Origin: Moniliophthora roreri
Taxonomy: Eukaryota; Basidiomycota; Agaricomycetes; Agaricales; Marasmiaceae
Direction: 5' to 3'
NCBI GenBank assembly: GCA_001466705.2
Contig: LATX02000035.1
Location: 1,302,001 to 1,366,000, forward strand
Length of the DNA: 64,000 nt
The stretch's first letter is position 1; every line of letters begins with the position of its first letter. Below the pieces are notes generated by a model that was given only the letters and a program-made list of their open reading frames with translations, had not been told where the DNA came from and ran no database searches. A program made the position numbers and the translations under genes. Shown piece by piece: positions 43,751 to 54,143 of the stretch.

Positions 43751-46700
43751 TCACAATTTGTTCTTGACTATATAGTCAAGATACAAGTCCATCGCGTGTT
43801 CTAGCTGCGGTTTGGTCTTCCATTCGTTGTGGGAAGAATCGAATCCTTTCCAGGAGACAAGGAAGCGTCGTGGTTTCCGTAGCGGCTTGTGACCAATGAT
43901 GGCTTCTATCTCGAACTCCTCATGACCTTCGACTATGTCCGGCGGAGGTTCCAAGAAGTTCTGTCCATGTGCTTCAGTTTCCTTGTACGGTTTTAACAGC
44001 GCGGCATGAAAAACGGGGTGGATCTTCCACTGATGCGGGAGTTTGAGTCTGTATGTCACCGGTCCCATGACCTTGTCGATAACAAAAGGTCCTTCCCGTT
44101 TCGGGGAGAGCTTCTTGCTCGGGTATCCAAAGTCCAGGTTCTTCCCTTCTAGCCAGACTTTCTGTCCTTCTACGAATCTGTCGGTCCCCTTTTCTGTCCG
44201 TTCGATCATCTTTCTCCGTGCTATCTCCATCATCGCCACCACTTCTCCTCTTAGTTTCCGCAGCCTATTCAATCGTTCTTCCACAGATGGGACGGAGGTC
44301 GGTTCGAATGCGGTGGGTAATGGTCTCGGGTTGTAACCCATGATCATGAAGAATGGAGAATTCCGTGTGACGGAGTGGGTCCTATTGTTGTGGGCGAATT
44401 CGGCCATGTGAAGGTAAGAACTCCATTCAGTTTGTTCTTTGGAACAGAACATTCTCAGATAAATTTCCATCTCCTGATTAACTCTTTCAGTCTCTCCGTC
44501 ACTTTGTGGATGATAAGCGGTACTCATCGCGTGTTTCACTCCCAGGAGCTTCATCGTTTCTTGAAAGACAGCCGCCGCAAATCTGGGGTCCCGATCCGAT
44601 ATGATCTTGTCTGGTAACCCATAACATTTGTACACGTTTCGCAAAAGGAGCTCTGCTGCTTGGGGGGCGTCCAGTGTTTTGGTGCATGGAATAAAAATCA
44701 CCCCCTTCGAAGACGAATGGTCGACCACGACCATAATGGTGTCAAAGCCCCTGGACTCCGGGAGATCCGTTACCAGATCCATGGTGATGATTTGGAAAGG
44801 GGTCGCATTGGGTACGGCAGCAATCGGCTGCAATCCGACCTTCGTAGGATGGGTATTGATCTTCATCTGCTGGCATACCGCGCAGCCGTCCACAAAATTC
44901 TTCACAAATTTGGCCATTCCAGGCCACCAATAGTCTCGTTGAATCAAGTCGAGGGTGCCGAACTGTCCGGGATGACCAAATGGTTGTCCTTCATGAATGG
45001 TCCTCGTGATTTCTCTTCGCAATACTATATCGTCCGGAACGTAAATTCGTCCTCGATATCGTATGAGACTGTCGTTGACTTCCCAATCTGATAGTGCTGA
45101 TTTGATCGGTGGCACCCCGTTCGTGGTTAATGATTCTAACGTCATCTTGTGAAAGTCATCGGATCCTAATCGATCTCGTAACTTAGCTTGTAAGTCCAGA
45201 TCGATGACATTGATAAACAGCTGTTGCGGCAGCAAGATGACATCGTCGTTATCGGTATCCACTCCCTTAACGTGGTCGTCCCGTCGTGATAGTGCGTCCG
45301 ACTGGATCATTTCTCGTCCCGGGACATGTACCAACCGCAGATCGAACATAGACAGGATAAGGCTCCAGCGGGCTTGACGACGATTCAATTTCTGCGCTGT
45401 CCGGAAGTAAGTCAAGTTCTTGTGATCACAAAGAACTGTCACCGGGTAGGGTCCTTCCATCAGGTAGTGTCGCCACGTCTGCAGTGCCCGCACAATGGCG
45501 AAGAGTTCTCTATCGTAAATCTCGTAGTTCCATTCTGCCGCGTCGAAAGCATGGGAGATGTATCCACATGGGTGCAGTTCTCCGTCCGGTCCTTCTTGTC
45601 GTAAGACCCCTCCCGTCGCCCATTTCGATGCATCGGTCTCGATGATGAATGCTCGTTTTGGGTCTGGTAGCCGTAAGATAGGTTCCTGCTGAAAACGCTG
45701 TTTCAGCGTAGTGAACGCCCGTTCGCAGTCCGCAGTCCATTCGAAAGTTGTTCCCTTTTTCGTCAGGTCGTAAAGCGGTTTCGCAATTGCCGAGTAATTT
45801 CCGATGAATTTCCGGTAGAAGTTCGTGAATCCCGTAAAGCTTCGTACCCCTGTCACGGTCTTCGGTGCTGGCCAGTCGCTGATGCCTGATAGTTTAGTGG
45901 GATCCATCGCGACTTGTCCTGGCTTAATCACAAGCCCCAGAAAATCGATTTCGGTGACGTCGAATTTGCACTTATGCGGTTTCAGGTACAGGTCCTGGTC
46001 CTTCAACCGCTGCAAGAGCCGTATGGTTCGCTCGCGATGTTGATCTCTGTCCTGCGAGTAGATCAGGATGTCGTCTATATATACCAGACACCATCCTTCG
46101 GCCATGAAGTCCTGTAGCACGTCATCCATGAATGCCTGGAATGTCGCGGGGCTGTTCATCAATCCAAAAAACATAACGGTGGGCTCGAACAGCCCTCTGT
46201 TAGTTTTGAACGCCGCTTTCCATTGGTCGCCGTCTTTGATCCTGACGTTATTATAGCCGTTCCTGAGATCCAGTTTGGAGAATACCGTGGCGCCATTTAA
46301 CCTATCGATCAGATCGGAAACCAAGGGTAAAGGATACATGTTCTTCACTGTCCCGTGGTTCAGCCGCCTGTAATCCTGAGTCGGTCGTAATTTCCCTTTC
46401 TCCTTCTTTCCTACGAAGAAGAATGGTGACGCCATTGGTGACTTGGACTTTCGAATGTATCCTTTTCGAAGGTTCTCTGCGAGGAAGGTGTCCAGTTCCG
46501 CCTGTTCCAAAGCCGTAAGAGAGTAGACCTTGCAGTCCCGTGGGGTGAATTCTGGTTTAAGTTCGATGGCGTGATCATATGATCGGGATATCGGGAAACG
46601 TTCGGCTTGCTTGTCCTCGAACTGCCCTTGATATGGGGATAGGTATTCGGGTATCGTTGCGGTCATGCTCGGTTGTTCCTTGTCAGCGTCGTGTTGTAGC

Positions 46701-47245
46701 CTTTTGGACGTGGACAACTTAGCTCTGATATCGACTCTGTGAATGAGCTCCTCAGGTGTTTCGCGATCAAGGACCCCCGTGAAGCGGGGTATCTTGATGT
46801 ATCGTTTCACTGGGAATTCGGTTCGTCCGGTGTTCCAATCCACGTTCGGATTATACTTTCGTAACCAGGGCAGCCCTAAGATGACGTCTTCGCTGCCCAG
46901 GCCCGAGATAAGGAAGGTGTCCGTTAATTGCTTCGTCCCGACAGTGTATGTTGCCGTTACCGATTTCGTGATCCATGCCGTTTTGTTTGCCGTTCCATCC
47001 ACATTGAATACCTTGATTCGTTGGGGGAGTTTCGTTTGTTCGAGCCCTAGTTCTAGGGCTTTTCCGGGGCTCATGAAGAGCCCTCCTGCTCCTGAGTCTA
47101 GGAGCGCATTCGTTCCGACTTTTCCTACTTCGTTGTTGTAAACAAGGGGAATGTGCATAGAGTTTCGTGACTGCTTAGCCAATACAACGTTCGAAATAGA
47201 TATTGGGGGTGGCGGGGAGAGCGTCGGCCTCTTCCGCCACTTCAA
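43751..47245 (-). CDS. pol: Gypsy pol: protease, RT, RNase H, integrase, chromodomain
   Basis: The 1164-codon frame has no stop. In order: aspartic protease (ALLDSGAGGLFM, ~residue 50), RT (~245-430, with FFGLMNSPATFQ and catalytic YIDDILIYS), RNase H (~525-640, IIETDASKWATGGVL and YDRELFAIV) and integrase zinc finger (~760-810, HPGQFGTL..CAVCQQMK). The DDE core follows (MDLVTDLP, SDRDPRF, QSDGETER). The C-terminal chromodomain (~1105-1155, RRFLVSWKGFDSSHNEW) probably guides integration to methylated-histone chromatin. No ATG lies at its start; it is reached from gag by a predicted -1 frameshift. All catalytic residues are visible. Confidence 0.95.
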   Translation of the reverse strand: MKWRKRPTLSPPPPISISNVVLAKQSRNSMHIPLVYNNEVGKVGTNALLDSGAGGLFMSPGKALELGLEQTKLPQRIKVFNVDGTANKTAWITKSVTATYTVGTKQLTDTFLISGLGSEDVILGLPWLRKYNPNVDWNTGRTEFPVKRYIKIPRFTGVLDRETPEELIHRVDIRAKLSTSKRLQHDADKEQPSMTATIPEYLSPYQGQFEDKQAERFPISRSYDHAIELKPEFTPRDCKVYSLTALEQAELDTFLAENLRKGYIRKSKSPMASPFFFVGKKEKGKLRPTQDYRRLNHGTVKNMYPLPLVSDLIDRLNGATVFSKLDLRNGYNNVRIKDGDQWKAAFKTNRGLFEPTVMFFGLMNSPATFQAFMDDVLQDFMAEGWCLVYIDDILIYSQDRDQHRERTIRLLQRLKDQDLYLKPHKCKFDVTEIDFLGLVIKPGQVAMDPTKLSGISDWPAPKTVTGVRSFTGFTNFYRKFIGNYSAIAKPLYDLTKKGTTFEWTADCERAFTTLKQRFQQEPILRLPDPKRAFIIETDASKWATGGVLRQEGPDGELHPCGYISHAFDAAEWNYEIYDRELFAIVRALQTWRHYLMEGPYPVTVLCDHKNLTYFRTAQKLNRRQARWSLILSMFDLRLVHVPGREMIQSDALSRRDDHVKGVDTDNDDVILLPQQLFINVIDLDLQAKLRDRLGSDDFHKMTLESLTTNGVPPIKSALSDWEVNDSLIRYRGRIYVPDDIVLRREITRTIHEGQPFGHPGQFGTLDLIQRDYWWPGMAKFVKNFVDGCAVCQQMKINTHPTKVGLQPIAAVPNATPFQIITMDLVTDLPESRGFDTIMVVVDHSSSKGVIFIPCTKTLDAPQAAELLLRNVYKCYGLPDKIISDRDPRFAAAVFQETMKLLGVKHAMSTAYHPQSDGETERVNQEMEIYLRMFCSKEQTEWSSYLHMAEFAHNNRTHSVTRNSPFFMIMGYNPRPLPTAFEPTSVPSVEERLNRLRKLRGEVVAMMEIARRKMIERTEKGTDRFVEGQKVWLEGKNLDFGYPSKKLSPKREGPFVIDKVMGPVTYRLKLPHQWKIHPVFHAALLKPYKETEAHGQNFLEPPPDIVEGHEEFEIEAIIGHKPLRKPRRFLVSWKGFDSSHNEWKTKPQLEHAMDLYLDYIVKNKL

Positions 47246-47251
47246 AAACCC
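47245..47251 (-). promoter_or_regulatory. Predicted -1 ribosomal frameshift heptamer
   Basis: On the element strand G_GGT_TTT lies in the gag phase, followed at once by TGA (47242-47244). Slipping back one base gives GGG TTT TTG AAG, which is the pol frame. The heptamer fits X_XXY_YYZ and resembles the G_GGU_UUA site of yeast L-A virus. No downstream pseudoknot was modelled. Confidence 0.55.
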
Positions 47252-47334
47252 TCCGCTTCCATGATATCCAGGATTTCCGTTTGCTTCTCCGTGTCCTGGT
47301 CTCGTACAATGGCTCGGATCTTTGCATATGCTTC

Positions 47335-48546
47335 TCAGGCGCTAAGCTTCTTCTTCTCCTCTTTGAGTTCTCCGCTTTGCTTCGTCGGGCAATCCCGAGA
47401 CATGTGCCCCTGCTTAGCACATCGGAAGCATCGCCCGTCAGCCATGTATTTCTTTCGTTCTTCTTCGCTCAGCTGATTGGTCATGCGATTGATGAAGACC
47501 TTCTTTTTCTTGTCATCGGCGATTCGGAATCGCTTCGGTTTTTGGACAGCTTCGTAGTATTTGTATTGTTCGTCGTATCGGATGGCCGCTTCGTACCATC
47601 CTTCCAGATCAGCAGGTCGTCCCTGCGGTTGATTCAAAATCTTTGCTGATAGGGAGTTGGGTAATCCCTTGCGGAAAATGTGGATGAGCGCCTGATCGTC
47701 GTATCCAGATTCATCGGCCATGACTCGGAAGTCATTTACATAATTATCCGCGTGATCGGTCATCTTCGCTTCTTTGATCCGGATCTGTGCCTCAGCCTGT
47801 ATGTCTGCTGGTAGGTAATGTTTCTTGAACTCATCTTTGAGTCTCTGGAACGTCGGGGGTGTCACCCCACTCTTGGGCTCGAATATCTTGGTGCTTTGCC
47901 CTTTCTTCCATGATTCGGTGTTCTTCCCTCTTAGGTAAGAGAGCAAAAATAAACATTTCTTTTCGTCGGTGTCGTATTCGTCGGGATGCATGCGGAGATA
48001 AATTTCAACCTCCATTAGGAACCTCTTAGTGTCCTTCCTGTCCCCTTCGAAGGGGTCCGGTGTCGCGACCTTCGATCCCTTGTTCTTCTTCTTGTCCATT
48101 TCTTCCAAGACCGCAGTTGAGATCTCGATCATCATCTGGGTCTGAGTCCGGTCCTCTCTCGGCTTGGGTTTCGGGGTTGAGCTGCCAATTTCGGACATCG
48201 TTTCTTTTTCGAAGGCGCTGAAGAATGATGAGCCTGTCGATCCTTCTGGTAAGTTCGCGTTCTTCTCGTCTGGCGTTTTTGAGTTCTTGCTCGACGGCAA
48301 GTCTTGTTCGGTGGATTCTGGGGTCGAGTTGTTCGACATCTCTTCGGCTATCGGTTCGTCGATGTCGATCGTTCCTTCTTGCCCAAGCAGCTCGCTCGCG
48401 TGTCGGAGAGCGCTCTGACGGTGATGGCGGGTTATAATTGTACGCGAAGTCGATGTGGGGTTCCCCGGGATTGCGATCCCTAGTTTCGCTAGCCGTTCTG
48501 CTAGAGAGATGTCCTTGTCGATCTTTTCTTCCTGCTCCGCAGTCAA
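47335..48546 (-). CDS. gag: Gypsy gag with CCHC knuckle, short of its natural end
   Basis: The 403-codon frame encodes the capsid/nucleocapsid protein. Residues 1-130 are acidic and Ser/Thr-rich, ~165-330 form the gag capsid region (DPFEGDRKDTKRFLMEVEIY, FKKHYLPADIQAEAQ), and a zinc knuckle CFRCAKQGHMSRDC lies at ~375. The frame stops at TGA 47335-47337, but the same frame then continues open for 31 codons to a second TGA at the frameshift heptamer. The first TGA follows a C, so it may be a CGA codon changed by CpG deamination. If so this copy cannot make full gag or gag-pol. The ATG is the first in frame after the leader. Confidence 0.9.
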   Translation of the reverse strand: MTAEQEEKIDKDISLAERLAKLGIAIPGNPTSTSRTIITRHHRQSALRHASELLGQEGTIDIDEPIAEEMSNNSTPESTEQDLPSSKNSKTPDEKNANLPEGSTGSSFFSAFEKETMSEIGSSTPKPKPREDRTQTQMMIEISTAVLEEMDKKKNKGSKVATPDPFEGDRKDTKRFLMEVEIYLRMHPDEYDTDEKKCLFLLSYLRGKNTESWKKGQSTKIFEPKSGVTPPTFQRLKDEFKKHYLPADIQAEAQIRIKEAKMTDHADNYVNDFRVMADESGYDDQALIHIFRKGLPNSLSAKILNQPQGRPADLEGWYEAAIRYDEQYKYYEAVQKPKRFRIADDKKKKVFINRMTNQLSEEERKKYMADGRCFRCAKQGHMSRDCPTKQSGELKEEKKKLSA

Positions 48547-48606
48547 TGGCGACTTTGGAGGCGTCGTGGTGAGTGATGCCTAAACCTCGATGGGTCGGCG
48601 ATCTGA

Positions 48607-48617
48607 CAGCTTGACCT
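48607..48617 (-). promoter_or_regulatory. Gypsy primer-binding site, self-priming type
   Basis: On the element strand AGGTCAAGCTG begins two bases after the 5' LTR. Its complement CAGCTTGACCT occurs inside each LTR (element strand 48776 to 48766) at a position 34 bases downstream of the TATTTAAG box, i.e. at the expected transcript 5' end. Eleven matching bases equals the length known for Tf1 self-priming. Confidence 0.7.
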
Positions 48618-48619
48618 TA

Positions 48620-49035
48620 TGTTACGTCACTTGCGCAGCGACGTCACCTACTCTACAAAACCCGAAGGCAATGAAGAGTCTAAGGTTCAAGTTCGAGTTC
48701 GCTCAGAGGGCTCTCTGAGGTTCTGAGTTCCAACGGTTCGTTGCTAGCACAAGGTATGATTAACCAGGTCAAGCTGGAGAGCTACGACCCAGTTTCTGCA
48801 GTCTTAAATAGGTACAATGTATGTACTCGTTTGTATCTACTAGAACCTTGTAGAAAGTTGTAGAACGCTGAGTAATACTACTTCGAAGTATCAGGAGAGA
48901 GAGAGAAGGAAAAGGAAATAGTCAGCTGGTGATGGTACACGAGGGATTGGAGCGCATGATAGTTTACAGGAAGAAAAGAAAAATGTCCGTGTTTGGTTAA
49001 CATCCGTGTTCGATCGATCCGATGTGTTTGTAACA
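48620..49035 (-). repeat. Gypsy 5' LTR with promoter
   Basis: 416 bp. On the element strand TATTTAAG (48810-48803) is a TATA-like box. The predicted start at 48776 divides the LTR into about 259 bases of U3 and 157 bases of R-U5. It ends ..GTGACGTAACA next to the primer site. Confidence 0.9.
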
Positions 49036-52000
49036 GACTGGATAGTGGGGAAGCATTTGGAAATATTACCAAAGAAGTTTTTGGTAGTTTGCCGGTTCTT
49101 TTCTAATTCTTTTTGAATTGCTGTTGATTCTTCCTTGGATTTGATCCGAATATCATCAGCCATGGTTGCTGATCGATATGGTTTTTTGCCCATCCGTTTG
49201 TCAATGACGTCAGAATGTTTAGCTAGGCATGCCGGTGAGTCACATCGGTGCTCGGCAGCTAATCCCTTGTCTTGGAACATTTGGACGATCTTTTTTTGCT
49301 GTTCCTGAAGTTTCTTTTCAGACTTCTTGACAATAGGGCGTTCTTTTTCGGGTTTCGGAGGAAGAGTTGCATTCCAAGGATTTTTGGGATTGAGTGAATC
49401 CCAAACTTTGTTGTTCTTTTCCTTGTTCAACCATGTTTCGGCATAATCTTTCTCCTTCTTCCAGGGGTCTTTAAGGAGAATCGGATCGTCTGCCGAAGAA
49501 AGAGCTTCCGTAAATGGCTTTTTAATAGATTTATTGTTAAAGCCGCGTGGATTACGTTTTGGAGGGAAGCCTTCTTGAACAGAGTTAAACATGATTGGGA
49601 TGCAAGTAGCAGCGACTGGCCAATTATCAAGATGATGTGGATAGTTGCATGTGACACAGAAGACTGTTTTAAAGTCTTGGTTTAGTTTGGGGGTTGGTGC
49701 TCTGGATGGATTTGGTGTATTCCAGTCGATATAGTCAACAGGATGATCACCAAACTTGAATCGTTCACCTGCTTCGATCCCAGGGTACATTGGGTCTTCG
49801 TGAACGTATTTTCCTGGAGCAATTTGATTGAATTTGTACTCCCCCTTACTAAGGTATGTGATATGCTTTGGTAGTCCACTGGTGCAACGTTGACAATCTG
49901 CTTCGCAAACTGCTGAAGGGTGACAATGGAATTCCATCTTGGCATAATTCCGCATGTAGAGATTATGCTCTTTCGTCACAACACAGTTTAGGATCTCGAC
50001 GAGTGGTTCGATCGGATCACGGAGTCGGAACAGAGTATTTCTGATCCGAGTGAAGAAGATCCAGTACCTGTCACCAGTGTCATCATGATCGGCCATTTGC
50101 CAGAGTCCCATGCCACAAAATTCTGTATGGCGTTCATCTCGCCAAGTACATTTATGACAGGCTTCTGAGCAAAAAGAGATTGGAGTGGAATGAGGGGCGA
50201 AGGAAGTCGATTGGGGGTACTTTGCATATACGTCCAATGCATCCAAGAAGTCAACGATGGCGGGTTGCTTCTTGTAATCATGACCGAGTTTCTGAGCTCT
50301 ATCACGAATATAATGCTTTTTAGTTTCTATTAAATCAAGTATTATTTTTGCAAATCGATGTGATGCAAAAAGTGTTGAAACAATAGATGGATTATTGTTT
50401 AGAAGCTCGATGTGAAATTTCACATTTTCGGGCATTGGAATCATTGTTGGATCATATTGAGCCTTCGGAATCCGGGCCTGGATTTTGGCTTCCATGTGTC
50501 GTGACCATCTCCTCATGGCACGACCATGGTCCGATTTGTGAGGTTGTTTGTTCTCGAATGTATTGATAGGATTTCGAGGAACGGTGGACTCCGAGGTTTC
50601 GGTTGGAATAACGTCTCGTACCTGATTAGGGTACTTGTGCCTCATTAGATGTTTTCCTGATGGTAGATCACCGAAAATATGCTCGAATGATTCTGATGGA
50701 AAAATATCTCCAATATTGATCTCCTCCTTTGTATTTGGAGAAGTCTTAGGAGGAATTTTATCCACCTTAAGGACAGTGAAAGTTTTGCTAAGCTGAAAAT
50801 CTCCTCGGAGAAAGGCGTATGCCGTTTTGTCGATGGGAAGGCATACTAGAGCTGCCTTTTGGAGAATTTTCTGTCTAGCGAAGGAATGGGAATGCATATT
50901 GTAACATTGCTTGCAGACATACCAAGTTTTGCGATTTCGTCCAGTTGTGAAGATACCATAAACGGTCTTATCTGGACTGGTGCAAAAATGGTTGACGCAT
51001 TTACTAGGGACTTTGCCATCATCGGAAGGTTTTTCCTCTCTGGGAGGTTGTGGTTCTTCCTTTTGAGGCAAATCTGTGATCTCAGCCATCATGACTGAGA
51101 TTGCTCCATTAGGCTTTTTCCCTTTTCCTTTCTTGTTCGACTTCTTCTTGTTATTCTTCTTCCCATCAGATTTCTGTTGATTTTGTTGGGGTTGCGCAGG
51201 CTGTTTGCCTTTGTTCCCTTTATTTCCAGAGTTCTGGTTTTGATTGTTTGGTTTACCAGAATTTGGATTAGGATTGCGAGGACGGAATTTCTTCTGTCCA
51301 TTCCAGTTCGGGCTTTGTCCGGTGTATCGTTGGACACCAGAGATCCGAGTGGCATAAGCTGCAACCCCATCCATGTGTCGCCTATTATATTCTTGTTTGA
51401 TGAAGGGGAGGATATTGTCGAAGGTAAGATCCTTCCCTTTGTTGGAGACAAACATCTGGGTCTTAACTGTTTCATATGACTTGGGAAGAGAGTTAAGAAG
51501 GAACATTGCCTGGAAATTGGAGGGAACGGGGAAATCGTTCTCAGACAATTTCGCAACACATTGTCTGATGAGATTGGCACTATGATCGGGATTTTGACCT
51601 TCGGCAGTTCGTGCCATGACTAGGCCTTGGAAAAAGGTAAAGATTTCCGGAAGGCTGGGTATGTCATATTCAGCTTTCAATGCGTCCCATGTTTCTTTAG
51701 CAGTATCTTTGATAATCCACTGCAAAGTAGGACTCAATTTAAGCTGAAAAAGGCCAAGAGCTTGGGCATTAGAGGTTTTCCATTCTTTGACGACTTCCAT
51801 GTCAGGGGTGACGGTAGTAGCACCTTCACCAGTAGTCACAGGCATTGTATTGGTAAGGGCATAAGCTGCTTTAGCCAAATTGAGATATGCCAAGACTTTG
51901 CGCTTCCATTCTCTGAAGTCGTCACCATTAAAGACTGGAACCACTGATAATCCCGATGTATTGCCAACAGAAGTATCAAAAACTTGAACTGGTTCAAGTA

Positions 52001-52562
52001 ATTCCAAAGGATGGTAACTGTAAACCAGAATGCCGACCCCATCATCTGAGTTTCNTGCCATGACGAGACCTTGGAAAAATGTGAATATTTCCGGAAGGCT
52101 TGGTACGTCATATTCAGCTTTCAAGGCGTCCCATGTTTCTTTAGCAGTATCTTTGATAATCCACTGCAAAGTAGGACTCAATTTAAGCTGAAAAAGGCCA
52201 AGAGCTTGGGCGTTGGAGGTTTTCCATTCTTTGACGACTTCCATATCAGGAGTGACCGTAGAAGCACCTTCTCCAGTAGTCACAGGCATTGTATTGGTAA
52301 GGGCATAAGCCGCTTTAGCCAAATTGAGATATGCCAAGACTTTGCGCTTCCATTCTCTGAAGTCGTCACCATTAAAGACTGGAACCACAGATAATCCCGA
52401 TGTATTGCCAACAGAAGTATCAAATACTTGAATTGGTTCAAGTAATTCCAAAGGATGGTAACTGTAAACTGGAATGCCGACACCATCATCCGAGTTTCGA
52501 ATTCGGACAGTGTTATCAGCAAGAGAGACTTGGGGGATACGAGATTGATTGGAGTTAGACAT
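49036..52562 (-). pseudogene. Copia copy B: gag and Cys/His-rich region
   Basis: From ATG at 52562 the frame runs through gag (FNGDDFREWKRKVLAYLNLA), the N at 52055 with ~430 bases repeated on both sides, then the Asn/Gln/Lys basic region. The Cys/His module (CVNHFC, WYVCKQCYNMHSHSF at ~51000-50880) and the further Cys/His clusters follow without a stop to the Gypsy insertion at 49035. It proves that gag and pol were one continuous frame in this family. This copy was still open here when the Gypsy element landed, which argues that it was then young. Confidence 0.85.
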
Positions 52563-52601
52563 TGTTATCGATAAAAGGCTATAGGAAAGGAGGGCGTAAG
52601 N

Positions 52602-53461
52602 CATGTCAGGAGCGACGGCAGTATCTCCAGTGCCAGTAGTCACAGGCATTGTATTGGTAAGGGCATAAGCCGCTTTAGCCAAATTGAGATATGCCAAGAC
52701 TCTGCACTTCCATTCTCTGAAGTCGTCACCATTAAAGACTGGAACCACTGATAATCCCGATGTATTGCCAACAGAAGTATCAAAAACTTGAACTGGTTCA
52801 AGTAATTCCAAAGGATGGTAACTATAAACTGGAATGCCGACCCCATTATCCGAGTTACGAATTCGGACAGTTGTTAGATCAGCGAGAGAGACTTGAGGGA
52901 TACGAGATTGATTAACAAGAATGCTAATGAATCCTCATACGTTTGGTCAACGGTGTTTTCTTCGTGTCATCCGGTCTCATCACCCGGACTGACGTAGCTG
53001 TAAACGGTATTTACAAGATCTGATTGCAAATGAAAGTCTAAATAAGGTTTGATTTTAAGGATCCTGATCCGCCAGATCCATCAAATCCTTAAGAAGACGT
53101 TTAAGGGACTTATAGGCAATCAGGGGGACTATTTACGAAAATGATACGTAATTATATAAACGACCCCTTCCATAGATGAAGGCTTTAGCACAAGGCCGTT
53201 CTATCTAGGTGCCAGAACCCAGTTGTGTGACCCTCCAGCTCACCGGGATGACTACCGGTTTATTGCTGAATGAGCTAACCCATGTTCCAGTTAAGGAAAT
53301 AAGGCCAACAGTTGGTTCTGCCTGTAATCCGGGTAATTCCGAATACAGGGGAATGAATTTTGTATATACGTTAGAAGCCGCTTTACTGGGCTTAAAGTCT
53401 ACTAATAAAGAAAGAAAAAACTTGACCATCCCTCCAAGCAAATCAAAGACCATCTAGAACC
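52602..53461 (-). pseudogene. Copia gag start and leader, separate contig piece
   Basis: Between the Ns at 52601 and 53462. The left 300 bases repeat the gag start again. At about 52915 gag sequence (reading NQSRIPQVSLADL-type frame) joins leader sequence directly, skipping ~100 bases including the ATG. Bases 52915-53280 match the plus leader at 29019-29370 in reverse. The rest, to 53461, continues the leader. Confidence 0.7.
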
Positions 53462-53462
53462 N

Positions 53463-54143
53463 TAGCCATGTAGCCTTGCTGAGGCGGGTTATTGCAAATC
53501 CAGGTACTTCTATTTACATTCAATATATCAGCAGTAAGTTTTAACACCTGTGCCTTTGACAAATGGACAGCACGGCCTATTCCAAAATCTGGTCTTGGCA
53601 TTCTCGCTGCGGCTAGATACTGCTTTGCACGATGAGAGTGTACCGATTGCAAGCTTTAACGTCGTGTTGGATCTATTGGCGGTGACGATGCAACACAGAC
53701 AAAATGCGCTTGCATTGACGGTGCAGCCTGATATTTTTCTATTTGGTTATCTACTACCCAAATGCTACGACGATCATGATTCGTCGTCTAGCTTCTCTGT
53801 CGCTCAGAGAATATGGGACAGGTGGGAGAAACGGGGCAACCACGAGGAGAAAGCTGGCGTTCATGAGCAAGTCAAAGGACAGTGCCTTCGGATCTGAACC
53901 ATGACGTCTCGAACAGTACTGAAACGAGTTGGCTGCATCACTACTTGGCGTACATGCTTCGAAGGCAGACACAGAAGGCCTGATGATTCTGTGAAAGCTG
54001 GCTGCAGTTGCGCCCCCCTGTGGAGTCTGATGTGGAATTCCTACCTCAACAAAGGGCAGACAACGTCATGAGGGCCTGTCAGCATTGGAACTCATCGGAT
54101 GAAGATGATGTCGGAGAGGAGGTTGAATGTGCAATGACCCTGA
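53463..54143 (+). pseudogene. Possible fragment of a listerin (Ltn1/Rkr1-like) E3 ligase gene
   Basis: CpG-normal, gene-like sequence between a gap and a Copia LTR. A plus frame (53550-53897) has DIFLFGYLLPKCYDDHD, then SFSVAQRIWDRWEK, which resembles the part of fungal listerin that reads F.YLLP.C...A..IW..W. A later frame (54008-54140) has SDVEFLPQQRADNVM, similar to the FLP-motif further on in that protein. Listerin ubiquitinates nascent chains on stalled ribosomes. The match is from memory of family wording only, frames do not join without an intron or shift, and the Copia LTR cuts the end. It is listed as tentative. Confidence 0.3.

Larger units (their letters stand above)
42694..49035 (-). 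mobile_element. Complete chromodomain Gypsy (Tf1/sushi-like) element nested in Copia copy B
   Basis: The 6342-bp element has two 416-bp LTRs, a perfect GACTG target duplication (42689-42693 and 49036-49040), gag, pol and a third ORF. LTR ends are TGTTAC/GTAACA. The LTRs differ at three positions only, each a C/T difference at a CpG, so insertion is recent. Primer site, TATA box and frameshift signal are described separately. It is the only element in the window with all parts in place, but its gag frame has a TGA 31 codons before the probable end. Confidence 0.95.

Noticed and set aside
44043..47649. Many plus-strand ORFs opposite the Gypsy pol and gag
   Set aside because: They are antisense shadows of a frame with full catalytic motifs.
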